Assembly (NCBI RefSeq): GCF_009796285.1
Contig: NZ_CP047020.1
Span: 3,534,001 to 3,598,000, forward strand
DNA length: 64,000 bases
Direction: 5' to 3'
Source of the DNA: Streptomyces broussonetiae
Lineage (GTDB): Bacteria > Actinomycetota > Actinomycetes > Streptomycetales > Streptomycetaceae
The notes beneath the pieces were generated by a model. That model saw only the letters and a program-made list of their open reading frames with translations. It had not been told where the DNA came from and made no database searches. The translations under genes were made by a program, and so were the position numbers. This document shows, piece by piece, positions 49,121-60,069 of this stretch; position 1 is the first letter of the stretch, and every line of letters starts with the position of its first letter.

Positions 49121-50062
49121 CTACTGCTGCTGGCCGGTCGAGGCGGACGCGTTGGCCGACGGGGTCACGGTGACGGTGACCGTCGGCGTGGGGATCGGCT
49201 TGGGCTTGGCCGGCAGGACCTCGTCACGCGGGTCCTTCTTGGGGGCCTCGACGACCACACCGACGATGTCGAGCTTGGTGAAGCCGACGTAGGGCGTGAC
49301 GTAGATCGTGCGGGTCAGGCCGCCGTTGGAGGGGTCGATCCGGGAGACCACGCCGACCGGCACGCCCGGCACGAACGGGCGGTCGTTCTGCGAGCCGAAG
49401 GTGACGAGCCGGTCGCCCTTGTGCACCTCCGCCTGGCCGTTGAGCAGTTCCACGCGCAGCGGGCGGTCGCCCTGCCCGGAGGCGAAGCCGAGTTCGTCAC
49501 CGCCCTCCATGCGGGTGCCGACGGTGAAGTCGGGGTCGTTGGCGAGCAGCACGGTGGAGGTGTCCGGGCCGACGGTGGTGACACGGCCGACCAGCCCGTC
49601 GCCGTTGAGGACCGTCATGTCCCGCTTGATGCCGTCGTTGGCGCCGGCGTCGATGGTGACGGTCCAGGAGAAGCCCTGCGCCGACCCTATGGCGATGACC
49701 TGGGCGCCCTTGATGCCGTACTGGCCCTCGCCGGCGATCTTCAGCATCTTGTCGAGCTGGTTCAGCCGGCTGCGGTTCCGGTCGTCGCTGCCGAGCTTCG
49801 CCTTGAGAGCCGCGTTCTCCTTCTCCAATGCGGCCAGCCGGTCGTGCCGGTGGCCGGAGTCACGGATCGCGGAAACGGCGTTGCCGACGGGATCCACCGC
49901 CGAGGACAGCCCGTTCTCGACGGGGCCGAACGCCGCGGCCGCGGCCTGCCGGGCACCGTCGACCGGCGAGTTCCGGCCCCCTCGGATGTCCACCGTGATC
50001 AGCGCGAACGCGATGGCGACCAGTAGGACCAGGAGCAGCCGGCTCTCTTTCGTGTCCCTCAC
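49121..50062 (-). CDS. mreC: Rod-shape-determining protein MreC
   Basis: The 313-residue protein has one N-terminal helix (RLLLVLLVAIAFALITV), a coiled coil (DRLAALEKENAALKAKLG), and the MreC beta domain (IAIGSAQGFSWTVTIDAGAN, GLVGRVTTVGPDTSTVLL). The C-terminus is a Thr/Val/Pro-rich extension ending GQQQ. The GTG at 50062 was chosen because it follows GAGGAAGGG and begins VRDTKESRLLL; the longer frame to 50146 adds an unlikely N-terminus. It scaffolds PBP2 and RodA outside the membrane. Confidence 0.94.
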   Translation of the reverse strand: MRDTKESRLLLVLLVAIAFALITVDIRGGRNSPVDGARQAAAAAFGPVENGLSSAVDPVGNAVSAIRDSGHRHDRLAALEKENAALKAKLGSDDRNRSRLNQLDKMLKIAGEGQYGIKGAQVIAIGSAQGFSWTVTIDAGANDGIKRDMTVLNGDGLVGRVTTVGPDTSTVLLANDPDFTVGTRMEGGDELGFASGQGDRPLRVELLNGQAEVHKGDRLVTFGSQNDRPFVPGVPVGVVSRIDPSNGGLTRTIYVTPYVGFTKLDIVGVVVEAPKKDPRDEVLPAKPKPIPTPTVTVTVTPSANASASTGQQQ

Positions 50063-50176
50063 GTGCGGCGGCCGTGCCCTTCCTCGATAGGAATTCGGGA
50101 GCCCCTTTGCGGAGCGGTACGCGAAACGCAGACCTAAGGGGCCCATTCAGCGGAGCTTATGCCTCTATATCAACGA

Positions 50177-50212
50177 TCCGCCGCACGAGAGGAGAACGTC
50201 TCGTACGGCGGA
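50177..50212 (-). terminator. Hairpin in the mreB-mreC gap
   Basis: TCCGCCGCACGAGA (50177 on) pairs with TCTCGTACGGCGGA (to 50212), 15 bases after the mreB stop. It would reduce read-through from mreB into mreC, separating levels of MreB from MreCD. Confidence 0.6.
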
Positions 50213-50226
50213 ATCGACGGGTTACG

Positions 50227-51258
50227 TCATCTGCGCGGCTGGGCGTCGAGGACCTGCTGGAGTGCCTCGAACTCCTCGACACACTTTCCGGAGCCGAGCG
50301 CGACGCTGTCGAGGGGGTCCTCGGCGATGTGGATCGGCATGCCGGTCTCCCGGCGCAGCCGCTCGTCGAGGCCGCGCAGCAGGGCTCCGCCGCCGGTCAG
50401 AACGATTCCTCGGTCCATGATGTCGCCGGACAGCTCCGGCGGGCACTTGTCGAGGGTCGTCTTGACCGCGTCCACGATCGCGTTGACCGGCTCCTCGATC
50501 GCCTTGCGGACCTCGGCGGCCGAGATGACGACGGTCTTGGGCAGCCCGGACACCAGGTCCCGGCCGCGTACTTCGGTGTGCTCGTCGGAGTCGAGGTCGT
50601 ACGCCGAACCGATCGTGATCTTGATCTGTTCGGCCGTACGCTCACCCAGCAGGAGGCTGTACTCCTTCTTGATGTACTGGATGATCGCGTTGTCCAGTTC
50701 GTCGCCCGCGACGCGGATGGACTGGGCGGTGACGATGCCGCCGAGCGAGATGACCGCGACCTCCGTGGTGCCGCCGCCGATGTCCACCACCATGTTGCCC
50801 GTGGCCTCGTGGACCGGCAGACCGGAGCCGATGGCCGCGGCCATGGGCTCCTCGATGATGTGCACCTGGCGGGCGCCGGCCTGGGTGGACGCCTCGATCA
50901 CGGCGCGGCGCTCGACACCCGTGATGCCCGAGGGCACGCAGACGACGACCCGCGGCCGGGCGAGATACCGCCGCTTGTGGATCTTCAGGATGAAGTAGCG
51001 GAGCATCCGTTCGGTGATCTCGAAGTCGGCGATCACGCCGTCCTTCAGCGGGCGGACGGCCACGATGTTGCCCGGCGTCCGGCCGATCATCTTCTTCGCT
51101 TCGGCACCGACCGCGAGGATCCCACCCGTGTTGGTGTTGATCGCGACGACGGACGGCTCGTTCAGTACGATCCCGCGACCCCTGACGTACACCAGCGTGT
51201 TGGCGGTCCCGAGGTCGACAGCCATGTCACGGCCGATGAACGACATTGAGTTCCCCAT
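50227..51258 (-). CDS. mreB: Actin-like protein MreB
   Basis: The 343-residue MreB has the actin-fold nucleotide motifs ([44 protein letters not shown]). The sequence is almost identical to what I recall for Streptomyces MreB, beginning [17 protein letters not shown]; the first ATG at 51258 has AGGAAGG upstream. Filaments guide wall synthesis; in streptomycetes MreB is mainly needed for spore-wall integrity. A hairpin follows before mreC. Confidence 0.98.
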   Translation of the reverse strand: MGNSMSFIGRDMAVDLGTANTLVYVRGRGIVLNEPSVVAINTNTGGILAVGAEAKKMIGRTPGNIVAVRPLKDGVIADFEITERMLRYFILKIHKRRYLARPRVVVCVPSGITGVERRAVIEASTQAGARQVHIIEEPMAAAIGSGLPVHEATGNMVVDIGGGTTEVAVISLGGIVTAQSIRVAGDELDNAIIQYIKKEYSLLLGERTAEQIKITIGSAYDLDSDEHTEVRGRDLVSGLPKTVVISAAEVRKAIEEPVNAIVDAVKTTLDKCPPELSGDIMDRGIVLTGGGALLRGLDERLRRETGMPIHIAEDPLDSVALGSGKCVEEFEALQQVLDAQPRR

Positions 51259-51462
51259 CCGGATTCATCTGGCCTTCCTGCGCTTTTGAGGGCATATCAG
51301 GTAGGCGAGGCGGGTGCTGTGACGTGAAGGCTTCCATCGTAAACGCGCCTGCACGGCCACTGCGCGAGGGTCTCCGCCATTGTCACCAGATGGCGGCCCG
51401 CCCCGCTTGTGGAGACGGTCCATCGGAGGCACGCGTTCCCCCGATCGGCAAGGCATATGCCA

Positions 51463-51491
51463 AGGGACGGCCGAAATGTTCGGCCGTCCCT
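51463..51491 (-). terminator. Terminator downstream of ndk
   Basis: AGGGACGGCCGAA (51463 on) pairs with TTCGGCCGTCCCT (to 51491), 67 bases beyond the ndk stop. The remainder of the 299-base gap 51259-51557 must hold the mreB promoter; no other feature is seen. Confidence 0.7.
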
Positions 51492-51557
51492 GGTCAGGAG
51501 TCGTGGGGCCGGAGCTGACGCCCTCTCAGAAAAATTAGCGAAAACTCCGCGCGCTGT

Positions 51558-51971
51558 TCAGCCGCGGCCGGGGAAGAAGATCTTCACCTCGCGCTCGGCG
51601 GACTCCTCGGAGTCGGAGGCGTGGATCAGGTTCTCCCGGACGATCACGCCGTAGTCACCGCGGATGGAGCCGGGCGCGGCGGCGATCGGGTCGGTCGGAC
51701 CGGCGAGCTGGCGCACGCCCTCGATGACCCGCTCGCCCTCGACGATCAGCGCCACGACGGGACCGGAGGACATGAACTCGACCAGCGGCTCGTAGAAGGG
51801 CTTGCCCAGGTGCTCGGCGTAGTGCTGCTCGAGCGTGGCACGCTCCAGGGTGCGCAGCTCCAGCGCGGTGATCTGCCAGCCGGCCTTGCGCTCGATACGG
51901 CTGATGATCTCGCCGGTCAGGCCACGCCGGACGGCGTCGGGCTTGAGCAGGACGAGGGTGCGCTGGCTCAC
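51558..51971 (-). CDS. ndk: Nucleoside diphosphate kinase
   Basis: The 137-residue enzyme transfers the gamma phosphate between nucleoside triphosphates and diphosphates. The motif with the catalytic His (ENLIHASDSEESAEREV) is present, together with the N-terminal TLVLLKPDAVRRG. Length is standard. It lies third in a folC, DUF4233, ndk unit, with gaps of 11 and 66 bases. Confidence 0.98.
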   Translation of the reverse strand: MSQRTLVLLKPDAVRRGLTGEIISRIERKAGWQITALELRTLERATLEQHYAEHLGKPFYEPLVEFMSSGPVVALIVEGERVIEGVRQLAGPTDPIAAAPGSIRGDYGVIVRENLIHASDSEESAEREVKIFFPGRG

Positions 51972-52037
51972 GGGGGGACTCCTTACGCGACGGACGTGTG
52001 CGGTGGGACGAGGTTACAGGGCGTGTCGGGCCGCCCG

Positions 52038-52400
52038 TTACGCAGCGTCAGCCGGAGTGGAGGCGGACTCCGCTTGCGCGGCGAAGCGCGCCTTCGCCTC
52101 GTCCACCTTTCGCCCGAAGTGCACCGAAGCCCACCACAGCGCCGCGAAGACCACGCCCAGGAAGTACATGAGCGGGACGAAGACGCCGGAGGCGATCAGC
52201 GCGATCTGCAGCACCCAGCCGAGCACCACGCCGCCCGGGCGGGTCACCACGGCGCACATCAGCACGCACAGCAGCATCGCGATACCGCTGACCAGCCAAA
52301 CCGTCGAGGCGGACAGGGAAGGGTCCTTCATGGCGACGAGCCCGGCGAAGCCGATGATGAAGAACTCACCGATCAAGGTCGAGGAGCACAACGTACGCAT
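52038..52400 (-). CDS. DUF4233-domain membrane protein
   Basis: The 120-residue protein has three or four helices (LIGEFFIIGFAGLVAM, VWLVSGIAMLLCVLMCAVV, GWVLQIALIASGVFVPLMYF, LGVVFAALWWASVHFG). In actinobacteria this family sits between folC and ndk, as here, and is unstudied to my knowledge. The ATG at 52400 lies 11 bases after the folC stop. A short charged C-terminus faces the cytoplasm. Confidence 0.88.
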   Translation of the reverse strand: MRTLCSSTLIGEFFIIGFAGLVAMKDPSLSASTVWLVSGIAMLLCVLMCAVVTRPGGVVLGWVLQIALIASGVFVPLMYFLGVVFAALWWASVHFGRKVDEAKARFAAQAESASTPADAA

Positions 52401-52411
52401 CTTTGGGAGCC

Positions 52412-53926
52412 TCAGCCCTTCCCCAGCAGCAGCCGGGCCTCGCCGACTGTAATGACAGATCCGGTGACCAGTACGCCACCGCCCGCGAACTCGCCCTCCT
52501 CCTCGGCCAGCGTGATCGCGGCCTCCAGGGCGTCCGGCAGCCGCGGCTCGACCTGCACCCGCTCCTCGCCGAACACCTCGACGGCGATCGCGGCCAGCTC
52601 GTCCGCGTCCATGGCCCGCGGGGTGGAGTTCTGCGTGACGACGACCTCGGCGAAGATCGGCTCGAAGGCCTCCAGCAGCCCCCGCACGTTCTTGTCGCCG
52701 CTCGCACCCACCACACCGATCAGCCGGGTGAAGTCGAACGCCTCCCGCACCGCCTCCGTGGTGGCCGCGGCGCCCGCCGGGTTGTGCGCCGCGTCCAGCA
52801 CGACGGTCGGGGAACGCCGTACGACCTCCAGCCGGCCCGGGGAGGACACGGCCGCGAAGGCCTTGCGGACGGTGTCGATGTCGAGCGACTCCGCGCGCTG
52901 CGCGCCGACGCCGAAGAACGCCTCGACGGCGGCGAGCGCGACGGCCGCGTTGTGCGCCTGATGGGCGCCGTGCAGCGGGAGATACACCTCGGGGTACTCG
53001 CCACCGAGACCGCGCAGGGTGAGCAACTGCCCGCCGACGGCGACCTCCCGCGCCACGACCCCGAACTCCAGCCCCTCGCGGGCCACGGTCGCGTCCACCT
53101 CGACGGCCTTCTTCAGCAGCACCTGCGCCGCGTCGACCGGCTGCTGCGACAGGATCACCGTCGCGCCCTGCTTGATGATCCCGCTCTTCTCGACGGCGAT
53201 CTCCGCGGTCGTCTCGCCGAGCCGGTCGGTGTGGTCCAGGTCGATCGGGGTGATCACGGCGACGTCGCCGTCGATGACGTTGGTGGCGTCCCAGGAGCCG
53301 CCCATGCCGACCTCGACGACGGCGACGTCCACGGGGGCGTCCGCGAAGGCCGCGTACGCCATGCCGGTGAGCACCTCGAAGAAGGACAGGCGGTACTCCT
53401 GAGCGGCGTCCACCATCTCGATGTACGGCTTGATGTCCTGGTAGGTCTCGATGAACCGCTCGGCGGAGACCGGGGCGCCGTCCAGGCTGATCCGCTCGGT
53501 GATCGACTGCACATGGGGGCTGGTGTAGCGGCCGGTGCGCAGCTCGAAGGCGCCGAGCAGGGCCTCGATCATGCGGGCGGTGGAGGTCTTGCCGTTCGTG
53601 CCGGTGATGTGGATCGACGGGTACGACCGCTGCGGCTCGCCCAGCAGGTCCATCAGCGCGGTGATACGGCTGACCGACGGCTCCAGCTTGGTCTCGCCCC
53701 AGCGGGTGGCCAGCTCCGCCTCGACCTCGCGCAGGGCCTTGTCGACCTCGGGGTCCTCGGGCCGCCCGGGTACGTCGGCCTGCGGCGCGCCGCCCTGCGT
53801 GCGCAGGGTGCGGCTGCCGGCCTCGATCACCGCGAGGTCGGGGTCGCGGGTGGTCTCGGCTTCGATGATCTCCTCGAAGCTGCCGAGGGGGTCGGGCTGG
53901 TCGTTCTCGTCCGGGAGGTCGCTCAC
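52412..53926 (-). CDS. folC: Dihydrofolate synthase / folylpolyglutamate synthase
   Basis: The 504-residue Mur-ligase-type enzyme adds glutamate to dihydropteroate and to folates. The ATP loop ITGTNGKTSTARMIEALL and the Mur-like GMGGSWDATNVI (VVEVGMGGSWDATN) are seen, followed by a C-terminal domain with VLDAAHNPAGAAATTE. An acidic N-terminal extension of about 60 residues precedes the usual start, as in other streptomycetes. It is the first gene of the unit after valS; a strong hairpin separates them. Confidence 0.96.
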   Translation of the reverse strand: MSDLPDENDQPDPLGSFEEIIEAETTRDPDLAVIEAGSRTLRTQGGAPQADVPGRPEDPEVDKALREVEAELATRWGETKLEPSVSRITALMDLLGEPQRSYPSIHITGTNGKTSTARMIEALLGAFELRTGRYTSPHVQSITERISLDGAPVSAERFIETYQDIKPYIEMVDAAQEYRLSFFEVLTGMAYAAFADAPVDVAVVEVGMGGSWDATNVIDGDVAVITPIDLDHTDRLGETTAEIAVEKSGIIKQGATVILSQQPVDAAQVLLKKAVEVDATVAREGLEFGVVAREVAVGGQLLTLRGLGGEYPEVYLPLHGAHQAHNAAVALAAVEAFFGVGAQRAESLDIDTVRKAFAAVSSPGRLEVVRRSPTVVLDAAHNPAGAAATTEAVREAFDFTRLIGVVGASGDKNVRGLLEAFEPIFAEVVVTQNSTPRAMDADELAAIAVEVFGEERVQVEPRLPDALEAAITLAEEEGEFAGGGVLVTGSVITVGEARLLLGKG

Positions 53927-53989
53927 AGGGCCAGTCTACGGAGGGGGACGGACACAGTGCCCACGCAGTGGGCACTCATGCCGTCCGGC

Positions 53990-54034
53990 GGGCGCGGGGC
54001 GGTGCGTGGCCGGCCACGCACCGCCCCGCGCCCC
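53990..54034 (-). terminator. Strong palindromic terminator after valS
   Basis: GGGCGCGGGGCGGTGCGTGG (from 53990) is followed by its reverse complement up to 54034 with almost no loop, 9 bases beyond the valS stop. A smaller hairpin, AGTGCCCACGCAGTGGGCACT, follows at 53956-53976. Confidence 0.8.
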
Positions 54035-54042
54035 TGGCGTTC

Positions 54043-56667
54043 CTACGCCTGCGGCAGCCTGTCCAGCTGGGCCGTGATCCGCGTGATGTCCTCCTCCGCC
54101 TTCGCCAGGCGGCCTCGGATCTTCTCCACCACGTTCTCCGGGGCCTTGCCCAGGAAGGCCTCGTTGCCGAGCTTGGCGTTCGCCTGGGCCTTCTCCTTCT
54201 CGGCCGCCGCCAGGTCCTTCGCGAGGCGCTTGCGCTCGGCCGCCACGTCGATCGTGCCGGAGAGGTCCAGCGCGACCTCGGCGCCGGCGACCGGCAGGGT
54301 GGCCGTCGCGGTGAAGGAGTCACCCTCGGGCTGCAGGCGCAGCAGCTGGCGGATGGCGGCCTCGTGCGGGGCCAGGGCCGTACCGTCCAGGGTCAGGCGG
54401 GCCGGGACGCGCTGGCCGGGCTGCAGGCCCTGGTCGGCGCGGAAGCGGCGGACCTCGGTGATGACCGACTGGAGGGTCTCGATCTCCCGCTCGGCGTCGG
54501 CGTCACGGAAGCCGCTGTCCGTCGGCCACTCGGCGACGACGAGCGACTCTCCGCCCGTCAGGGTCGTCCACAGGGTCTCGGTCACGAACGGGACGACCGG
54601 GTGCAGCAGCTTCAGCGTGACGTGCAGGACCTCGCCGAGGACCCGCTTGCTGACCTCGGCCGGGGCGCCGCCCGCCTGGAAGACGGTCTTGGACAGCTCG
54701 ACGTACCAGTCGAAGACCTCGTCCCACGCGAAGTGGAAGAGGGTGTCCGACAGCTTGGCGAACTGGAAGTCGTCGTAGTAGGCGTCGACTTCGGCCACGA
54801 CCGAGTTCAGGCGGGAGAGGATCCAGCGGTCGGTCGCCGACATCCGCGACGCGTCCGGCAGGTCGCCCTCCACCGTGGCGCCGTTCATCAGCGCGAAGCG
54901 GGTGGCGTTCCAGATCTTGTTGGCGAAGTTGCGGGAGCCCTGGACCCAGTCCTCGCCGATCGGGACGTCGACGCCGGGGTTGGCGCCGCGGGCGAGGGTG
55001 AAGCGCAGGGCGTCGGAGCCGTACTTGTCCATCCAGTCCAGCGGGTTGACCGCGTTGCCGAAGGACTTCGACATCTTCTTGCCGAACTGGTCGCGGACCA
55101 TGCCGTGCAGGGCGATGGTGTGGAACGGCGGGGTGCCGTCCATCGCGTACAGACCGAACATCATCATCCGGGCGACCCAGAAGAAGAGGATGTCGTAGCC
55201 GGTGACCAGGACGGAGTTCGGGTAGAACTTCGCGAGCGACTCGGTCTGTTCGGGCCAGCCGAGCGTGGAGAACGGCCACAGGCCGGAGGAGAACCAGGTG
55301 TCGAGGACGTCGGTGTCCTGGTGCCAGCCCTCGCCGGTGGGCGGCTCCTCGTTCGGACCGACGCAGACGACTTCGCCCTCCGGGCCGTACCAGACCGGGA
55401 TGCGGTGACCCCACCACAGCTGGCGCGAGATGCACCAGTCGTGGAGGTTGTCGACCCAGTCGAAGTACCGCTTCTCCATCTCCTGCGGATGGATCTTGAC
55501 CTTGCCCTCGCGGACCGCGTCACCGGCGGCCTTGGCCAGCGGGCCGACCTTGACCCACCACTGCATGGACAGGCGCGGCTCGATGGTGGTCTTGCAGCGC
55601 GAGCAGTGGCCGACGGAGTGGACGTAGGGACGCTTCTCGGCGACGATCCGCCCCTCGGCGCGCAGCGCGGCGACGATGGCGGAGCGGGCCTCCAGGCGGT
55701 CCATGCCCTGGAAGGGGCCGTGGACGGTGATGACGGCGTGCTCGTCCATGACCGTGATGGACGGCAGGTCGTGGCGCTGGCCGATCTCGAAGTCGTTCGG
55801 GTCGTGGGCCGGGGTGACCTTGACGGCGCCGGTGCCGAACTCGGGGTCGACGTGCTCGTCGGCGACGACCGGGATGGAACGGTCGGTCAGCGGGAGCCTG
55901 ATGTGCTTGCCGACGAGGTGCTTGTACCGCTCGTCCTCGGGGTGGACGGCGACGGCCGTGTCACCGAGCATCGTCTCGGCACGGGTGGTGGCGACGACGA
56001 TGGTGTCGTCCCCCTCGCCGTACTTCATCGAGACCAGCTCGCCGTCGTCGTCCTGGTACTCCACCTCGATGTCCGAGATGGCCGTCAGACAGCGCGGGCA
56101 CCAGTTGATGATGCGCTCGGCGCGGTAGATCAGCTCGTCGTCGTAGAGGCGCTTGAAGATGGTCTGGACGGCCTGCGAGAGCCCCTCGTCCATCGTGAAC
56201 CGCTCACGCGACCAGGCGACGCCGTCTCCCAGGCGGCGCATCTGGCCGCTGATCTGCCCGCCGGACTCGCCCTTCCACTGCCAGACGCGCTCGACGAACG
56301 CCTCACGCCCCAGGTCGTGCCGGGACTTGCCCTCCTTGCCCAGCTCGCGCTCGACGACGTTCTGCGTGGCGATACCGGCGTGGTCCATGCCGGGCTGCCA
56401 CAGCGTCTCGTACCCCTGCATGCGCTTACGGCGCGTCAGGGCGTCGATGAGGGTGTGCTCGAAGGCGTGCCCGAGGTGGAGCGAGCCCGTGACGTTCGGC
56501 GGCGGGATGACGACGGTGTACGGCGGCTTGTCGCTCTTGGCGTCCGCCTCGAAGTAACCGCGCTCCACCCAGCGCTCGTACAGCGGCCCCTCTACATCGG
56601 CCGGCGCGTACTGGGTCGGCAGTTCGGAGTCGGGCGCGGGTGGCTGCTGCTGAGCGTTGTCGGTCAC
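54043..56667 (-). CDS. valS: Valyl-tRNA synthetase
   Basis: The 874-residue class I synthetase has the HIGH motif as HLGH ([14 protein letters not shown]), the KMSKS motif ([10 protein letters not shown]), the editing (CP1) domain between them, and a C-terminal coiled coil ([21 protein letters not shown]). It charges tRNA-Val. Length and domain order are normal. Divergent from the proline-rich membrane protein gene at 56804. Confidence 0.98.
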   Translation of the reverse strand: MTDNAQQQPPAPDSELPTQYAPADVEGPLYERWVERGYFEADAKSDKPPYTVVIPPPNVTGSLHLGHAFEHTLIDALTRRKRMQGYETLWQPGMDHAGIATQNVVERELGKEGKSRHDLGREAFVERVWQWKGESGGQISGQMRRLGDGVAWSRERFTMDEGLSQAVQTIFKRLYDDELIYRAERIINWCPRCLTAISDIEVEYQDDDGELVSMKYGEGDDTIVVATTRAETMLGDTAVAVHPEDERYKHLVGKHIRLPLTDRSIPVVADEHVDPEFGTGAVKVTPAHDPNDFEIGQRHDLPSITVMDEHAVITVHGPFQGMDRLEARSAIVAALRAEGRIVAEKRPYVHSVGHCSRCKTTIEPRLSMQWWVKVGPLAKAAGDAVREGKVKIHPQEMEKRYFDWVDNLHDWCISRQLWWGHRIPVWYGPEGEVVCVGPNEEPPTGEGWHQDTDVLDTWFSSGLWPFSTLGWPEQTESLAKFYPNSVLVTGYDILFFWVARMMMFGLYAMDGTPPFHTIALHGMVRDQFGKKMSKSFGNAVNPLDWMDKYGSDALRFTLARGANPGVDVPIGEDWVQGSRNFANKIWNATRFALMNGATVEGDLPDASRMSATDRWILSRLNSVVAEVDAYYDDFQFAKLSDTLFHFAWDEVFDWYVELSKTVFQAGGAPAEVSKRVLGEVLHVTLKLLHPVVPFVTETLWTTLTGGESLVVAEWPTDSGFRDADAEREIETLQSVITEVRRFRADQGLQPGQRVPARLTLDGTALAPHEAAIRQLLRLQPEGDSFTATATLPVAGAEVALDLSGTIDVAAERKRLAKDLAAAEKEKAQANAKLGNEAFLGKAPENVVEKIRGRLAKAEEDITRITAQLDRLPQA

Positions 56668-56803
56668 GGGGTCAGTTTAGAGGGGTCACGGGGTGGTCCC
56701 GAAACGCGTTTGTTCTGTAACGGTGCGGCCCCCGGTGCCGTGCGTTTCCGGTGGCTGGTCCAGGATGTCTGGAACACATAAGCGTCTTAGGGGGAACCCA
56801 GAA

Positions 56804-57802
56804 ATGAGCAACAACCAGCCGGGCCCGTACGGCCAGCCACCCCAGCAGCCGGGACCGTACGGCCAGCCGGGGCAGCCGGGTCCGTACGGCCAGCCGGGGC
56901 CCTACGGCCAGCCGGGCCAGCCGGGCCCGTACGGCCAGCCGCCGCAGGCTCCGCAGCCCGGCTACGGCTACCCCCAGCAGGCACCGCCGGCGGCACCGCC
57001 GCAGCCGGGTTACGGCTACCCGCAGCCGGCGGGCGTGCCGCAGCAGCCGAACCCGTACGGCCAGCAGCCTCCTTACGGCCAGCAGCCCTACGGCATGCCG
57101 CAGGCACCGCAGCCGGCCGGCGGCAAGAAGAAGACGGGCCTGATCATCGGCGCGGTGGCCGTGGTGGCGGCTGTGGCGGTGGGCGCGTACTTCGTCTTCG
57201 GCGGGAGCAGCAGCGGTGTGGCGGACGACGGGCCGCACAAGCTGGTCGCCCCGCAGCAGGTGATCAACGGCACCTACACGAAGTCCACCGACTCGGGCTC
57301 CTCGGACACCATGACGGCCTCCGACCGCTCGGACTTCGAGAAGTGGGGGGTGGACAACCCCCAGCAGGTGACCGGCGTCTACGAGAGCGGCACGGGGCTC
57401 ACCAAGAAGGGGCTCGACTTCAAGGGCGTGTACGGGACCATCGACCATCCCGAGGTGGTGGTCGACGCCATGTTCGCCAAGGCCCAGGCGGGGTCCGGGA
57501 AGGACCAGAGCGGGTCCGACTTCAAGGGCAAGCTGATCGGCAGCCCGCAGACCGTCCACCCGGCGGGTTTCTCCAACGGCATCATGAAGTGCCAGGTGGC
57601 CCAGCTCGACACCTCCGGCTCGGGGGAGACGGGGGTCCCCAAGTCCATCAAGATGCCGGTGTGCATCTGGGGCGACCACAGCACCATCGCCCTGGTCACG
57701 TCGTACAGCGTGGCGACCATGGCGTCGGGCGACGGCGGCTCGATCGACGACGCCGCGGAGATCGCGGCCAAGCTGCGCAACGACGTCCGCGTCAAGGCCT
57801 GA
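56804..57802 (+). CDS. Pro/Gly/Gln-rich membrane protein with C-terminal extracellular domain
   Basis: The 332-residue protein has an N-terminal cytoplasmic repeat region of about 105 residues, built from QPGPYGQPGQPGPYGQP units. A single membrane helix follows (TGLIIGAVAVVAAVAVGAYFVF), then an extracellular domain of about 200 residues (LVAPQQVINGTYTK, GVYESGTGLTKKGLDFKG, GIMKCQVAQLDTSG, PVCIWGDHSTIALV). Two cysteines may form a disulfide. This layout is widespread in Streptomyces and without known function. The ATG at 56804 has GGGGGAA ahead. DNA repeats in the first 300 bases reflect the protein repeats. Confidence 0.85.
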   Translation: MSNNQPGPYGQPPQQPGPYGQPGQPGPYGQPGPYGQPGQPGPYGQPPQAPQPGYGYPQQAPPAAPPQPGYGYPQPAGVPQQPNPYGQQPPYGQQPYGMPQAPQPAGGKKKTGLIIGAVAVVAAVAVGAYFVFGGSSSGVADDGPHKLVAPQQVINGTYTKSTDSGSSDTMTASDRSDFEKWGVDNPQQVTGVYESGTGLTKKGLDFKGVYGTIDHPEVVVDAMFAKAQAGSGKDQSGSDFKGKLIGSPQTVHPAGFSNGIMKCQVAQLDTSGSGETGVPKSIKMPVCIWGDHSTIALVTSYSVATMASGDGGSIDDAAEIAAKLRNDVRVKA

Positions 57803-57824
57803 CGCCGTCGGCCGCTACGCCGCA

Positions 57825-57858
57825 CGAAGGGCCCCGGTCGGTCGACCGGGGCCCTTCG
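57825..57858. terminator. Bidirectional terminator between convergent genes
   Basis: CGAAGGGCCCCGGTCG (57825 on) pairs with CGACCGGGGCCCTTCG (to 57858) between the 56804 gene and clpX, which converge. Confidence 0.85.
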
Positions 57859-57879
57859 CCGTCGTGTGCGCCGCGTGCG

Positions 57880-59166
57880 TTACGCCGACTTCTGCTCCCC
57901 GGACCCCCGCCCCCGCGCGTCCCGCGGAATGAGGGTCGGGTTGACGTTGGAGAGGACCACGTCCGCGGTGATGACGACGCGGGCGACGTCCTTGCGGGAC
58001 GGGACCTCGTACATCACGCCCTGGAGGACCTCCTCCATGATGGCGCGCAGGCCGCGGGCGCCGGTCTGGCGGAGGATGGCCTGGTCGGCGATGGCCTCCA
58101 GGGCCTCGCGCTCGAAGTCCAGCTCCACGCCGTCGAGTTCGAAGAGGCGCTGGTACTGCTTGACCAGTGCGTTGCGGGGCTCGACCAGGATCTTGAGCAG
58201 GGCTTCGCGGTCCAGGTTGTGGACGCTGGTGATCACCGGGAGGCGGCCGATGAACTCCGGGATCATGCCGAACTTGACCAGGTCCTCCGGCATGACGTCC
58301 TCGAAGACGTCCTTGGCCTCCAGCTCGCGCTTGGAGAGGATCGTGGCGCCGAAGCCGATGCCCTTGGCGCCCGCCCGGGCCTCGATGATCTTCTCCAGGC
58401 CGGCGAAGGCACCGCCCACGATGAACAGGACGTTCGTCGTGTCGATCTGGATGAACTCCTGGTGCGGGTGCTTGCGGCCGCCCTGGGGCGGGACCGAGGC
58501 CGTGGTGCCCTCGAGGATCTTGAGCAGGGCCTGCTGGACCCCCTCGCCCGACACGTCACGAGTGATCGACGGGTTCTCGCTCTTACGCGCGACCTTGTCG
58601 ATCTCGTCGATGTAGATGATCCCGGTCTCGGCCTTCTTGACGTCGTAGTCCGCGGCCTGGATGAGCTTCAGGAGGATGTTCTCGACGTCCTCGCCGACGT
58701 AGCCCGCCTCGGTGAGCGCCGTCGCGTCGGCGATGGCGAACGGGACGTTCAGCATGCGCGCCAGCGTCTGCGCGAGGAGGGTCTTGCCGGAGCCCGTGGG
58801 GCCCAGCAGGAGGATGTTGGACTTCGCCAGCTCGATGGCGTCGTCACGGCCGCTCGCGCCGCCGTTCTCGCCTGCCTGGACCCGCTTGTAGTGGTTGTAC
58901 ACCGCGACCGACAGGGCCTTCTTGGCGGCCTCCTGGCCGACCACGTAGCCCTCGAGGAACTCGTAGATCTCGCGGGGCTTGGGCAGCTCCTCCCAGCGCA
59001 CCTCGCTGGTCTCCGCGAGCTCTTCCTCGATGATCTCGTTGCAGAGATCGATGCATTCGTCGCAGATGTACACACCGGGCCCTGCGATGAGCTTCTTGAC
59101 CTGCTTCTGGCTCTTGCCACAGAACGAGCACTTGAGCAGATCGCCGCCGTCACCGATGCGTGCCAC
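57880..59166 (-). CDS. clpX: ClpX ATP-dependent unfoldase
   Basis: The 428-residue AAA+ protein has an N-terminal C4 zinc domain ([15 protein letters not shown]), Walker A ([12 protein letters not shown]), Walker B ([11 protein letters not shown]) and the ClpP-docking loop IGF-like segment (GIGFGATI region). It unfolds tagged proteins and feeds them to ClpP1P2. The GTG start at 59166 has GAAGGGGAAG ahead. It follows clpP2 after about 170 bases and may have its own promoter. Confidence 0.98.
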   Translation of the reverse strand: MARIGDGGDLLKCSFCGKSQKQVKKLIAGPGVYICDECIDLCNEIIEEELAETSEVRWEELPKPREIYEFLEGYVVGQEAAKKALSVAVYNHYKRVQAGENGGASGRDDAIELAKSNILLLGPTGSGKTLLAQTLARMLNVPFAIADATALTEAGYVGEDVENILLKLIQAADYDVKKAETGIIYIDEIDKVARKSENPSITRDVSGEGVQQALLKILEGTTASVPPQGGRKHPHQEFIQIDTTNVLFIVGGAFAGLEKIIEARAGAKGIGFGATILSKRELEAKDVFEDVMPEDLVKFGMIPEFIGRLPVITSVHNLDREALLKILVEPRNALVKQYQRLFELDGVELDFEREALEAIADQAILRQTGARGLRAIMEEVLQGVMYEVPSRKDVARVVITADVVLSNVNPTLIPRDARGRGSGEQKSA

Positions 59167-59337
59167 GGTGTGCTTCCCCTTCGCCTGGGAGACGCCTGGA
59201 CACTTTCGAATCCAGCGGCTCCTGGTGCTGCCTTATGTCCGACGGTACCTTGCCGGGCCCGGTGTACGGGCCCCCCTTGGCAGGGTTCACTTTGACGTGC
59301 AGCCTGCCAAGTGGGGCCGGGAACAATCCTGTCCGGG

Positions 59338-60003
59338 TCAGCGGACCGAGGAGTTGTTCAGCTTGCGGGTGGAGATGATCTGGTCGACGAGGCCGTATTC
59401 CAGCGCCTCCTCGGCCGTGAGGATCTTGTCGCGCTCGATGTCCTCGCGGATCTTCTCGATCGGCTGGTTCGAGTGCTTGGCCAGCATGTTCTCCAGCTGC
59501 TCGCGCATCCGGGTGAACTCGTTGGCGATGATCTCCAGGTCGGAGAGCTGACCGCGGCCGGTGGAGCCCGCCGGCTGGTGGATCAGGACGCGCGAGTTCG
59601 GCAGCGCCATGCGCTTGCCGGGCGTGCCGGCGGCGAGCAGGATGGCCGCGGCGGAGGCCGCCTGGCCCATGCAGACCGTCTGGATGTCGGGCTTCACGAA
59701 CTGCATCGTGTCGTAGATCGCCGTGAGGGCGGTCATGTCGCCGCCGGGGCTGTTGATGTAGATCGAGATGTCCCGGTCGGGGTCCATCGACTCCAGGCAC
59801 AGCAGCTGCGCCATGACGTCGTTGGCGGAGGCGTCGTCGATCTGGACGCCCAGGAAGATCACGCGCTCCTCGAAGAGCTTCGCGTACGGGTCGTACTCGC
59901 GGATGCCCTGGGAGGTGCGCTCGACGAAGCGCGGGACGACATAGCGGCTGTCGGGGCGGGGCCCTTCGTACATGCCGCTGGCGGCGCCGGGGAAGTTGGT
60001 CAT
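59338..60003 (-). CDS. clpP2: ATP-dependent Clp protease proteolytic subunit ClpP2
   Basis: The 221-residue serine peptidase has its catalytic Ser in [13 protein letters not shown] and catalytic His in VLIHQPAGS; a conserved Asp lies later. The propeptide-like N-terminus is [14 protein letters not shown]. It forms a mixed tetradecamer with ClpP1. The clpP1 stop is 66 bases upstream, consistent with one clpP1-clpP2 operon. Confidence 0.97.
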   Translation of the reverse strand: MTNFPGAASGMYEGPRPDSRYVVPRFVERTSQGIREYDPYAKLFEERVIFLGVQIDDASANDVMAQLLCLESMDPDRDISIYINSPGGDMTALTAIYDTMQFVKPDIQTVCMGQAASAAAILLAAGTPGKRMALPNSRVLIHQPAGSTGRGQLSDLEIIANEFTRMREQLENMLAKHSNQPIEKIREDIERDKILTAEEALEYGLVDQIISTRKLNNSSVR

Positions 60004-60069
60004 GGGGTGTTCACCGTCCTGGTGGCGTTCTGGGGGCTTAGGTCTCGGTGCGTGGCGTGGCCGGGCCGG

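Noticed and set aside
56810..57100. CCGTACGGCCAGCC-like direct repeats
   Set aside because: They encode the PYGQPGQPG repeats of the membrane protein at 56804; no independent DNA element.
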